Shown in pieces: positions 23,901 through 36,200 of a stretch of DNA of 64,000 bases. The number at the start of each line of letters is the position of its first letter. The first letter of the stretch is position 1. Source of the stretch: Harmothoe impar (lineage: Eukaryota; Annelida; Polychaeta; Phyllodocida; Polynoidae); the NCBI GenBank assembly GCA_947462335.1, contig OX381707.1, positions 32,787,618 to 32,851,617 on the forward strand, in the 5' to 3' direction. The position numbers were made by a program, and so were the translations under genes. The notes beneath the pieces are model-generated. The model did not search any database and was not told where the DNA came from. It worked only from the letters and a program-made list of their open reading frames with translations.

Positions 23901-25230
23901 ATAACATATTTGGAATGTGCTGCAGTCTTTTGCGAGCTCGGAATAAAATTAATGCAGAGTTATGCTGCGAAAAGTAAAACAGATTGTGCACCAGAGGACC
24001 CTGTAATCTAAATCAACCCTATTCAAAGTTTGCCGTTATGGAAAATTGTTTCCACCTCAATTGGTCACATTAGTATCCTCTTTGTAGTAACAAAGAAAGT
24101 ATTCATGTTTTAGGTTGTGGATGAGAATTGGAAATTAAAGCACCTTTGATGTGTTCACAACTCATTAATTGGAAGCCCCTGTTGTGGCATGATCTCATTT
24201 AAGATACTTTCTTGTCGTATTTTAGTTAAGAGAATCGCCATAATGTTGTTATCTCTTCAGCATGTTTGTGGCTTATTATAAATGTTATTTTAAATGGGAT
24301 GAAAGGAAAAGGGGGCTTATTATAATCTGCTTTGGGACATAATGAGTTCAATAGGATAAAGATGTATTGGAACCCACCAGTAAGGTTCAACCTGATCATG
24401 CTAGTTAAAACCAAAGGTAAATACTGAATACTTCACATAGGCCGCCTTGTGGCACATTAATCAAGGCCATACAGTTATCTTCTTAAACAAAAAGGTGTTC
24501 TTTATATATACGCATTATAATATGTACATATTTAATCAGTTTAAACCATTGTCACTCGTGAAGCGTCCTTCATATCCATAAATCTGCAACAATAGTTACG
24601 TATGAATCTCAATTTGTTCAGCACAGTGAACATAACTCAAGCAGTCTGACTTAATGCATATTATGGGCTTTAAAATTGTAATGTTATATCATAACATTAT
24701 GATACACAGCACTTGTGTCATTTAATGTGATGCAGATGAAAGATGAGTTTTGGTACAAATAGGGGACTTGGTTATTATATTTTGTGTGGCTCCTTCCTTC
24801 ACAAAATGAATAAAGGCGGACAAAAAAGAAGAAAGCCCACCATAAACTTGCCAAGTTTAATGTCAACCTTGTTCATTCATACATCTAACTGATATGTAAA
24901 TATATTAGTAGAGGAGGACCCCAGATGGAGTGTAAAAAACAAAAATTCTGAAATTATGCAGATCATGCCATTGTTCAGTGGCTGCTTAGGAAGGATGAAT
25001 GACTGTCTTAGCCTTCCTGGGGCTATAAGTAGGCACCTCCTTATCAATGAAACACCCCCTCCAGCACCATGCCATCCCTCAGCACCCTCTGGGGGAAGTC
25101 CTGAATGCTACTTAGCCGATTATATATACCCCCTCCCCTCACCATGGTTGGCTAGACCTGCTTGTTCCAGTAGAGTCATCTATTGCCACCTTTCCCTGGA
25201 GGCGCTCCGAGGACCCCGCGACTAGACATC
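20960..25230. other. No gene recognised apart from a SINE-like head
   Basis: Long unassigned stretch. It contains the tRNA-like head at 21657 and a possible relative of the 17052 element at about 21268-21440. Short frames up to about 96 codons lack motifs and conserved partners. Confidence 0.45.
21657..21713 (+). repeat. tRNA-like SINE head
   Basis: A box TAGCTGAGTTGG (21663-21674) and B box GGTTTGAGTCACC (21701-21713) at tRNA-like spacing, with a degraded anticodon arm between. Confidence 0.5.
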
Positions 25231-25233
25231 AGA

Positions 25234-25539
25234 TCAGTCACCGTACAGCGGCCTAATCCTTACTGACCAGATATTCATAGGGACTTGGGAGACGGGTGAA
25301 AGATATGTCTGCCCACGAGATGCCTTGAGAAGCTTGATGTTCAGAAAAGAGACACGCTCAGCGGAGACTTTCGGGAATTGAGACTTTATGCCATCGAAAA
25401 CTTGCGTGGGCGTTACAGAGTCAGTTAATTTGACAACTGAGTGAACATCACAAACCATGCTTGATCTTCGCAATCTGATTGAGGTGTTTTCGTACTGCTT
25501 TATACCAGAAACTGCACATGATTTACATATAGAATAGTA
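25234..25539 (-). CDS. Unrecognised 101-codon open frame, possible exon or transposon remnant
   Basis: The minus-strand frame is open from 25539 (after a TGA) to a TGA-class stop at 25234. An internal ATG lies near 25458, at MVCDVHSVVKLTDSV. Composition looks protein-like (balanced hydrophobic and charged residues, a CKSC pair near the N-terminus, a VFDGIKSQFPKVSAERVSF segment that could be an alpha-beta unit). No family was recognised. It could be a fragment of a retroelement nucleic-acid-binding ORF or a lone exon; no clear splice borders or neighbours support either. Confidence 0.3.
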   Translation of the reverse strand, partial: YYSICKSCAVSGIKQYENTSIRLRRSSMVCDVHSVVKLTDSVTPTQVFDGIKSQFPKVSAERVSFLNIKLLKASRGQTYLSPVSQVPMNIWSVRIRPLYGD

Positions 25540-25559
25540 TCATATTATGCATAATATTA

Positions 25560-27060
25560 GATAAATTGCAAGATCTTTTATATCAGAAGGTTACATCACA
25601 TATCCAAGTATTCTGAAAATCCTGATGAATTTAACATTAATTGAATGATGATTGCAAAAGTATCAAGCAGGTCATATGGTACAGGTATTTGACAAACCAA
25701 CCACTTCTGTATAGTGATCATCCATTGCACAGGTAATGCAAGCATGGACAGAGCAGTATCCAATCTAACCACAAAATCCCATCTAAATATACTAGTCAAA
25801 ATGGGCATATAGTTCAACCCAGCTCTTTTCCTCATTGTTTCTATAGACTTGATGAGAGGATGGGGAAGCAAAGGATGGTGGATACATCCTTCCACACGGG
25901 CTAGCTTCATTTACTCCCCTAGCTCCCTCTAGTACTTAGATTAGTTGATTATGTCCCTTCTGGGCGGCGATATGTCCAAACCGGATGTAGAGTAGCGGCC
26001 ATCTTGATTTCCCAGGGTGACAATACGGTCTCTTCAGAGTCAGGTGACCTTATAGGGCCATGGTGGACTCGAATCGGTCCAAGTAAACACAGCGCCGCCA
26101 GGGCGGAACATCATCTATATGGTATTTTAGTGAGTCTGTGAACTAAATTTGCTGAACCCTAAAGGTGTTGCCCACAATAACTATTTACTACGCAGTTATA
26201 GAGGAAGACAAGAAGGAATGAAAAGTGTGGGAGGAGGAACCAAACGGGTATTAAGTATGAGGGGAAGGGATCGAGAGGGGGAGCTAGGGAAAGGAGAGAT
26301 ATCTGGGAAGAGTAGAGAGATGAGGGATGGGGGGAAGTGCTAAGGAGGGAATGGAACATGACTGTCTTGGTGTAGTTAAGGGCTACGTAAGATAATTTTG
26401 TAACTTATGTATAATTGCTCCAAAGCAACCAATAAGCGAAAAAACATTATGCATCTTTAAACATTATGGACACCAGCTGCATTGTGATAGATGAACCTGT
26501 TCACCATTTGACTACGATCTATATTGTTATGCAAATTCAACAACAAACCGGTCGATAGTGTAGCATTTTATTTGTAAGGCGTATGTGGAAAGGATTTGGG
26601 TGTGATGGCAGAAGCTGATGATAAATTGGCTATAAAAGGTTGCATCAAAGACATCACCCCTAAGGACCTGGCGTCAGGGAATAGCCATACATCACTTATA
26701 TTGGGGCCTGGGTTGTTACCCCCCCCCCCCCCCACCACCCTGATTACTATCCAGCCATCTCTCTCCAGCACACACACACTTCTATTTCTATATTCTATAC
26801 AGTAAAGCTACTCTTAGAAAAAGTGAATTGCATTGGTTGTCCTAATTTTCCCTCACATTAAAATGCATTCAGATAGTTGCATAAGAATTTATCCCATGCA
26901 ATAAAATACGCCATCTAATTGGTGTAGGGTCATATTGAATAGATAGAATGGTAGAAAAAGAGTACATTCCCTCCAAGCAGTTAGTGGATCCAGATATTCC
27001 ATTAGAAGGGTAGATTTGTAATCAAGAAGCCAGCTGTACGGAGTTTACCAGATCTCCAAC
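25560..27060. other. No gene recognised
   Basis: Unassigned; contains a C homopolymer at about 26720-26734 and an AGCGGCCATCTTGATTTC motif at about 25994. Confidence 0.5.
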
Positions 27061-27068
27061 TGCTCCTG

Positions 27069-27399
27069 GCTGTGTCTCACGACCTTGAGCCAATGTTTTT
27101 GTCTCTGATCGGGTGCCGTCTCTGACCGGGTGCCGTCTCTGACCAGGTGCCGTCTCTGACCAGGTGTCAGAAAAAAGGTGTTTTAAAAAGAATTATACTC
27201 ATGTACATAAGGATTTGTAAAAACGTTATTGCTGTTGTTATATAATTATAATTATAATTACAATTAGCCTCCTGCTGTTGGTATTTTGACCTTATTAAGC
27301 CAAGCCGGTCAGAGACGGCACCCGGTCAGAGACGGCACCCGGTCAGAGACGGCAGCTAGTCAGAGACAAAAATATTGGCCCAAGGTCGTGAGACACAGC
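27069..27399. mobile_element. Hairpin element with tandem 17-18-bp units in both arms
   Basis: Ends GCTGTGTCTCACGACCTTG and its complement. Each arm carries four tandem units of the type GTCTCTGACCGGGTGCC; the right arm is the reverse complement of the left. The centre is AT-rich (repeated ATAATT). A 6-base CTCCTG lies immediately outside each end (27063-27068, 27400-27405) and may be the target duplication. No open frame. Confidence 0.8.
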
Positions 27400-27551
27400 C
27401 TCCTGCTTTTATCCCAACTGTAGCCGTTTACCCCCTCTCTCTGCCCCTATCCCTTTTAGAATGAACCTGTCCCTGTCTCGCTATCTGTCTTAGTGTATGT
27501 GTGTCCATCTCTGGCATAGTGTTCCAGAGTCCTCGTCTCAAGATGTCTCTC

Positions 27552-27650
27552 AATCCCAGTACCCACATAACAGTCAACATTAATAACTGGTTGTCAATGT
27601 TGATTAAACGTTGATTTAACGTTGAACTGAATGTTGTGCCCACTGGGATT
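27552..27650. mobile_element. Short copy of the CCCAGTGGG-ended element
   Basis: Starts AATCCCAGT and ends ACTGGGATT, with CAATGTTGATTAAACGTTGA-type internal repeats. It is a miniature relative of the element at 52714-53557. Confidence 0.65.
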
Positions 27651-27659
27651 TTGCGAGCC

Positions 27660-29905
27660 CGATGTCTCTGGTTCTATCTCTTGTTGTTGCTGTTTATAGT
27701 TGCCTGCCTCACTGCCACCTCCCTCTACCCTCTTCATCCTCATACCACACATAATATCTTACCATATATTTCCCCAGGGGTGACTTCTTACATGCCACTT
27801 AACCCCTTTACTGTGCTCCTTGTCGTGGGGGTAACCAAAAATACCACACACAAAATACAGATTAGTAAAGAGTAACACACCAAAAGAAGTTCTTCAAAGG
27901 GGATTGATGTAAAGCTTCCCGTGGGGCAAAAGAAGGGAGTGAAGTTGCTTGTTGAGTGATGTCAAATCAGATTAGTTTTTACCGAAACGATTCGTTGAGT
28001 TTTCCCCTGTGGTGTCAGCCAATTGTTACCAGGCATCAGTCTGTCTTCCTCTAGTTGTCCTCTTCTGCGTGCTTGATATGTTTAACGAGGGTAAAGGGAG
28101 GTTGATATGTCGTTGTTGTCTTGAATTAATCGGCGCAGTCCCTAGCTTCGGCTGTCGTATGCCTTTGGGACCATGTATAACGACTCCTGCTCATCAATGA
28201 ATTCTCAGGCAGGAAGCAATGGCCTGTAATGTCGCCCTATATGATTCCCAGAGGAAATTACCACACTGCCAATACACTGACAGCTGATCAGCTTCAGTAT
28301 TAGCTTCATTAGCTACACGCTCATCTTGGGTGATCTAGGCCCATCCCCATAGAGATGTAACAGTGTTGCAAGATTTTGCAACACCTGACCTGCGTTTGGT
28401 GGGATTCCATTGTTGAAATTATTGATAGTCGATACAGGCAATACATTATCATTATCACCAATTCAGATCGTCAATATTAATTCGCCTATTTCGCTGATGT
28501 ATGGAATATGGAAAAGCTAAAAGCTAAAACACTATATAATATACATGTAAGTCACTGTAGAATATACATTTGTCTTCCGACATACACATCCTATGCACTT
28601 TAAGTGCCCCACCATTGTCCACTCCCAGGACGCTACCTGTCGCTCCTACTTCCACCTCACTGCTGAGTTATGTTCCCCCCTAGGGACTTTATCCCTTGGT
28701 CAATTCATCCCCGATCTGGGACAAGGATAACATATGGACCACTGGTACATATTATGTGGTGTACATGCTCTAGACGTAGGGAGTGTTAGAATATTGTATG
28801 TATCAGTCGATTATAAAACACATTGAAAATATCACTGTAGAATATCATCATGAGCATTATCCATCCTCTCTCCAGAGCCTGACAATGGGAGACTCAATGG
28901 AGCCTCTCTTTCAGCCCCTAAGAGTCCAGAATGGTTAGACTCTGGATGGATGGTCCAGCATTGCCAGACTCTCCAGCCATTTTGGGATTCAGCATTGCCT
29001 CACTCTCACACAAATGCCTTGCCCTTGTGAGCGGGTGGTTTTGGCGACATGGCCAGCGTCAGGCTGACGCTCACATTTTACTCAGTACAGGCACTGTGAA
29101 CTTAAGAGACTTTGCCCTAACCCATTTAATTCTGCATGCTCCCTGCTATTCCCCCCTCCCCTCCCCCCCCCCCCACACACGCCTCGCGTCCCCCACCTCC
29201 GCACCTACATTGTGACTGTATCAGACGGATCTGCCTCTGTTCTCCAGCCAGATTCCGAGGACGCAGCAGGCCCCATATGGTACCCAGCCTACCATGATTG
29301 ACGACCCTGACAGCCCGATTTTCTGGCCGGGTTAACAAACTTCCCCTCTCGTCTGGCTGCCCTCCGCAGCTGTGTGTCCCATGGGGATTTGGGGTTGGGA
29401 GTGATTGGGAGATTGGTCTGGAGGTCGAACTGGGGAGAGCTGGTTGGGATGGGGACGGGGAGGGGGGGGGTCTATATGCCTACTTGTAGGTTGATGTCAT
29501 ACAAACGGGGTTGGGGATAATATCTGTTAAGATAGGATTGGCTAGTGATAACAGGGACAGGGACAGGGAGTTATTGGGTGGGTGAGCTAGGGGTCACCGA
29601 TACCTCCCCCCCAAAAAAGATATAGCTATATCTCATCAACTAAAGCATGATATTGATAAACTCTTTCACCCAGAGAGGAATTGCGTAAAGAACCCAACAA
29701 GAACAGGTTTTGTCACATTCACTACCAGACAGGAATATGCAGTGTTCAGTCAACCAAACACAGGCCTGCCATAAACAGTACTCCTGGGGTACGAGTAACT
29801 GTTCACCCTCCCTGCCCCAGGGTCTGTAACCAATACTTTAATGTCAAGCTGCCTACTGTTATCTATAGTAGGAACATGTGCATAAAACACCATACCCCCA
29901 TGCAC
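27660..29905. other. No gene recognised
   Basis: Unassigned; C homopolymer near 29160-29175 and G-rich tract at 29440-29470. The 94-codon plus frame at 28931-29215 has no recognisable motif. Confidence 0.5.
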
Positions 29906-29911
29906 ACTTAA

Positions 29912-30305
29912 TTATTGTATATTTTCATATAGAATGGCATTCATTTGTTTGAAATTCATCTGTCTTCTTTAGCAGAGGGTGACATTGCAGCCCTGCATTT
30001 GCAGCTACTAATAGCAGGAATAGTGCCCCTCTAATTAAGCACTGCCTTTGCAGCACAACATTTGCTCCACTTACCAAGACCTTACTAAACCTCACTAGAG
30101 TGACCCCTACTTTTGATGGAATCCTTAGAAAAGGTAAACAACTAGTGAGTGTTGCCCGAATGACTAGTAAGGGCTGCATAAGAATTAGCCACTCAGGCAG
30201 TGGCTAGTAAGAGCTGCACAATAGCGGTGTGCCCACTGGGTTATTGTATATTTTCATATAGAATGGCATTCATTTGTTTGAATTTCATCTGTCTTCTTTA
30301 GCAGA
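29912..30305. mobile_element. Insertion flanked by 65-bp direct repeats
   Basis: 29912-29976 and 30241-30305 are 65-base direct repeats with one mismatch, both starting TTATTGTATATTTTCATATA. The ~264 bases between begin GGGTGACATTG and end GTGCCCACTGGG, the terminus of the CCCAGTGGG family. This may be a long target duplication around a truncated element, or a tandem duplication. Confidence 0.7.
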
Positions 30306-30572
30306 CCAAATGGAACACTTTGCAATTAGAACTAAGGCTGTATTCCTAGTATCCCAGATGCCCTATATCATTTATTTTATCAGTCTAAGTTATACCTGCT
30401 ATTGAATTAGCTTCCAACTGCTAGAGAAGCCTACATAGATCACCCCTAGAAATAGTAGCGTCTTAAAGACATTAGGCAGAGACCCACGAGGCAAGTAATA
30501 GCAACCCGAGTGCAGCCTTTATTACTGCAGAGAACAACAATGATAGAAGGGCTCATATGGGAAGGGATCATA

Positions 30573-30625
30573 GAGGGGGGGGGGCATGGGGTACGGGGGT
30601 ACGGGGGTACGAGGGGTACGGGGGA
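30573..30625. repeat. G-rich minisatellite (GGGGGTAC units)
   Basis: Several GTACGGGG-type units follow a G homopolymer. Confidence 0.85.
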
Positions 30626-30843
30626 TAATCCTTGCCTTTTACCGGGTACCTGGGACTAGGTTCATAGTGTCTCCCTCTGGTAAACAAGGTACATTTTTCA
30701 TGGTCAATCTCTATGCTTTAGCAAAATAGAAATTGCCAAGGGAATTCGACGTGAGAATATGCTGGAAAACGTGTTTTTCAACTCTTACATATACTGTGAC
30801 TACAATTTACCTCCCATATCCTGAGGTAGAACTATTTCAAGTC

Positions 30844-31005
30844 AGAGGCGTGGCAACCGGGGGAGACGGGGGGGGGGGGCATGCCCCCCCCCCTTTGGAC
30901 TAGCCCCCCAAAAGGTCAAACCAAAAAGGTCAAGTAAAAAGGGGTCAAAAATGTTCAAAACACCCATAAGTCCCCCCTACTTTGAAACCCCTTGCCACAC
31001 CCCTG
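30844..31005. mobile_element. Small MITE-like element with TGGCAA ends
   Basis: Left end AGAGGCGTGGCAAC and right end TTGCCACACCCCT are inverted repeats; the interior has a G/C-run palindrome (GGGGCATGCCCC) and AAAAGGTCAA repeats. Confidence 0.6.
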
Positions 31006-31009
31006 GACT

Positions 31010-33230
31010 TGTATTCGGTTGAAAATACTGTGGCTGATATTATTCCCGAAGAATACCACTTAACACTGTGTAATATAGAAACTACAATAGCTGCACTATA
31101 GCCACCCGTTGAGCACTTTGTGACTTGACCTCGACTTGTCCCTAGTTAACAAGGCAACCTGCTGGTGTACCCTTCAGTGTCTTTAGTACATCAGATGCCC
31201 GATAACCGGGTCATTTTCTTCCTTCAAAGTGACTGTCTTTGCACATACTGACATAAGTCAGGGTCTGAGATTAAAGGAGGCATATTGATCCCCTTCCTGT
31301 GTACCCCTTTGTTGCCATATTTACCGAATCCTTTTGTTTAATGTACAATGATAAAGGCTATTGGGTATCAGTCGAAATCAATCGAAACACAGAGGGGAAA
31401 TGTGTGTAGACCTATGCCTAAGTAACTTTACTGCCTTGTGTGAAATACATTTAGTAATCATGGTTCAATTTATTCTGCAAAGGCAAGGCATTCATTATTG
31501 GTATTTGTCATGATATTATCATCTATACAGACTATTTACCTTCTTTATACTCTTCTTTAACTCGTCCATTTCACACCTTCCAGTTCCATGTCTAATACAT
31601 CATGAAACAATAACAAAATATATGACCGTTTCCTGCACAATAATATCTTTTACTCTATTCATATTACATGTTTAATCTTTAATTCAAGAGAGATCAATTC
31701 TAGCATCATTCCAAATATGATCGTCCTTACCTCCTTCTTCATTATCAATGAGACATTTTCTCTATTTCTACATTTCAGCTTTTGTCCATTTTGTCCTTTC
31801 TGTACTGTGTATTAACCTTTTCACTGTTTATGTTTATTAGGGAAGGAAGTAATGGAATCAGGTAGAGTAACAGATTCATAACCTATCAAGGATCCATTTC
31901 TACGGGTTTTCCACTTGACATATTCTGCATGGTTTTCAAGCTGACTTCTTGGTGATGAGAGGCATAGAATGGGTGTGTGCGCTTCAGTTTGCTTATTGAT
32001 CACTTCCAGGGGCATCAATTCGCTACATTTCCCTTTCACCACAATAGCTGATTAAAGCTATTACATCCACTTTACCTTCATAGACCTCAAACGCTTAAAC
32101 GCAAAATCTAAATTAGGACTTTTAATAAAAACCATTTCCGAGCCTATAACACTAATTATGCAAATGTGGAAATTCACTTTCAATTCCTATTTAGAATTAT
32201 CACTTTATTACAGTTAAATGATTTAGTCCATTAAGATAATGATAAATTGCTTTAAATATGATATTATTAAACTTGCCACTTGGACTTTGTTACTAACACT
32301 AATATAGAGGGAAAGCCTTCCTCTTTATTACCTAGATTGTAGAAATGCACTTTAATTAGTTTAGATGGAATATTATTCCGTTGCATGACTTTCCTTTTCT
32401 CTTTCTACTTCTGCTTTTGTATATATTAAAATGCACGACTCTATATGTATCACGTTAAGGTTCATTAGGCTTCTTAAATTAGTTATTAATTATCCTTTAT
32501 CAAAGATCACATGTACTATTCATCTGTTGCAAATACCTTTTATAATTATTCAAATCTACACTTCATATTCATTAAATCTTTCTCTATTATTCTGATTCTT
32601 AATACTTTCATATATAACTCTCCCTTTGTTTACTCACTCCTTTAATTGAGTAGCTTTAATAGTAAACCTAATTCTAATAACTCACTTTGCTTGATTTGAT
32701 TAAAATAGCAAATATAACAGATAAATCGGTATCTACTCATCTTAATAACGCCCCCATTCATTATATAAATATATATATAGTATTACATATGCTCTGTAGT
32801 ATTGACAGTATCAAGAGTGTTCTGATTAAATCTTCCAGAAGATGTTTCTCTGTAAAATAAACTTTAAAAAAGTACATATAAGAAAATTATCTTTGGCTGT
32901 GCACATGATAAAACCACCTAAAACTATACTTATGTGGAATAGCCCTTGGGGTGACTCATATTTAGATATGACCGGTTAGCTGCATGATTTGGCATCCTAT
33001 GTACTCATACAGTTACCAGCAAATTCCGGACAACAAAACTGGTGAAGGCATTTTGTATATAACAAATTATCAGGATAAGATTTGATTAGAAATCTGATAA
33101 TTGATTTGTATGTGTCTCACCAACTTACGTATACATACCAGTTCTCCCCACACAACTCTATCCAGAACTCCAAAGAATAATTATGATTTGCAAATAGCCA
33201 ATCTATAAGCAAACGCATCCCATGCAGCAC
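31010..33230. other. AT-rich stretch, no gene recognised
   Basis: No convincing frame, exon or repeat pair; notably AT-rich from about 31440 to 32900. Confidence 0.5.
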
Positions 33231-33239
33231 AGTCGCATT

Positions 33240-36200
33240 CCTCCTCACCACCCCTGCACTCTAATGCTACTTACATTGCCTGTGGGTATGTAAATAGGGG
33301 TGTACCCACATTAAACCCTCCCGTCTTGTCCGTTGTACCCCAGGCGTACCCTCCTTTCACTACCCCTATATAGCCTGACGGCCTCCACCCACCTTTTCCA
33401 CCCTTTCCAAAGTAGACCACATGTCATTCTGACCAGTGGGTAAGTAGATGGGGGTGTACAGTTGTGCCCAGGTGAGTGAGTAGAATGGGTCATGTGAGTT
33501 GCTCCCGCTGCCTCGTTTGAGCTGCTCCCACACCTTAGGCCATGTTGCCTCACACCACAACCAACCCACATCCCTCACCTTACACCTGGTGCAATGGTAA
33601 AGGGTGTCGTTGACACTGAGTGTAGATATAAACCTCCTTGGGTGTCCTTAAGACCTGCTGTAGTGGTAAATGGTGTCCCATGACAGAAGGAAGTTGTCGC
33701 AGACACCTTGAGTGATTAATGGCCACTGCATTTCTTTGAATAGCTTTGCATAATAGCTGACTCTGACTTGTATGTTCAGCATGTTTTTAGATGCCAGAAA
33801 GATACAGGTGATCAATTCTTCACAATTATTGTTAGCAAAATATTCATAAGCTCATGTGCTATAAGGCCAATGTGGGTATACCTAACTTCAGACATACATT
33901 TATTGTCCTGTACATTCAATAAAGATAAGGACAACCTTTGCACCTAGACTATCATTTAATAGTCGGAGGTTGGGACCACTAGATGATGACAATGATAAGA
34001 TTACCAGCACCCATAATATTTACTTTACTTGTAGGCCCCATGGGCTGCCTGCTTCTTCTCATAGTTGGCCTCCCCCCTCCCCCATCTCCCCCGCCTTCTG
34101 ACCATTCCCCACCTGGGCCACCTGAACAATGGTCTGTAGTGAACTCTGTGGTTGTTGGCTTCCCCGCCTGCTTCTCTGAAGGCCGACTGATCAGGCAGGA
34201 CACGATGTGTGTGTGGGTCCACGGGGATGACTACCATGCCACACAGGATGTTCACCTTGAATCCCAGCCTAAAAATAAAAGAATAGATGAACAAGTCACA
34301 AAGGTCTAGGAAGAAAGAGTAAAAAAGACACAGAATTGATGAAATAGTGCTGGATTTATTTGGAGATTCATGAAGATCGAACACTGTGAGCCCTCAAGTA
34401 ATAAGTTGCCTAATTACCTAATGCAATGCTCCAGAATGTACATGGTTTGGTACATTATAGTGCGATCATGAGACAATAAATTAAGGGGAACTGTGATAAA
34501 ATAGTTACAAACATAGACAAACTGCACACTACTGTCAAAAACACCAGATCGTTTCAATTCTTTCAGTTGAAGATAAATTGAATTTCAACCATTTATACGA
34601 ATAAGAAGATGCAGAAATATGATATAGGTACATACACGTGAGACCCATCTGAAAAGATGCTGAATAGCTAGCTTTTGGAATGTCTTTAAATCAACATAAA
34701 AATTCACATTGAAATAATGTCTAACATTAATTGATTGACCCTGATTATTAACAAGGATGATTAACTGAATTCATGTCTTACATTACCAGAAGCAAGAGAT
34801 ACAGACTGGTTAAGGTTAAGCAGCCCCTCCCCCTTTCTGCCTTTAAGCAGTGGTAGAGGACAATTGGGGTCAACTCGTCTGGTTGCTGGAGACTTCAACA
34901 TGGTCGTTAGACAGGATGTGGAGAGTGGGACTGAGACAGGCTGAATTGACAACTACGTCCGTAGTAGGACGTTTATCCTGCTGCTAAATTTAGAGCTGAC
35001 TTGGGAATGGAGAGAAGGGGAGGGAAGGGGAGCGGGAGGGGAAAGTTTGGATCTCAGTGTGAATTGGACTCCAATGAAAACAATACCAATGGTGAAAGGA
35101 GAGAGGGGAATAAGACAGGAAGCTAGAGAAGTGGTTGTGAACAATGTATGCATGTAGGTGACCAAGGATGGGGAAATGAAGGATGAGAATAAGAAAGGGC
35201 TTGGAATTAGAGAGTGAGTGAGAAAGTCGAAAATGGTAGAGGTGGAAATAAAGAGAAAAAAGGGAAGAAGGAATCAGTAAAAAGAAATATAGATACAGAA
35301 GGGGATAACTTTATGAAACAGATGTATGGAAGACTGTGGCTGTGGTAAGGCAGAATCATATCTTTATAAAGCAATACCCTCTAAAATGTGGGATTATAAT
35401 AATAAGAGAGTCAGGGTGCAAGGAGTACAAAATGTACACATGTACCAAGTTATGTGACTAGCTCACCGGAAACATTGTAGAAAAGAGGGGAATTGCTGAA
35501 GCAAACAGACAGGGTTGAAACGGGTAGGGACAAAAGTAACGAGGAAGTAACGAGAAGGATGAACGAAGAGGAAGTGGACCATTTAGATTAGTCCTGCAAC
35601 TGCAGTAGTGTCCCTGTTGGTGGTGGATTATTCCCAAATATACCCTCTCACTTTGTGCACTACCTCCTCTTCAGACATGCCTTCTGTGTCTGAGCGACTC
35701 CTCACACTCTCAATCACCCACTCCAAAAGCTATTTCTGAGGGTATCATTTATAGCAACCTTTTTAGGTAGCACAGAATGCCCTGGCATGTCAGCTGGGGT
35801 GTAATGTGGGGGTGTGACTGTGGTTTAGATGAGATCATTATTCAGTCCCAATACATCCGGGAGAAGCCTCAAATGCCATCACAGCTAGGTCACGCCCTGT
35901 AGTCTGTGTCCAGGTCATGTCCAGGATATCCTGATGAAAAAAGGTTCCACCTGAAACAATTTTTATTCTTTTTTCTCACTGTATTTTGCAAATGAACAGT
36001 ATCACAACCTTTTAGAGCGTCTGTAGCCTGGTTGGGAAATTACCCCTCCCCCCACTCAAACCTTTAATATGGGATCACTAGACACCACAGCAGAGGAAAT
36101 GCACCTGTCATACTAAACAGCCTTAGAAGGAGATTTACATAGCCTCACTGCATGGGCATAATCGTCATTGTAACATTGGCATCAATTTGGAATATTCATA

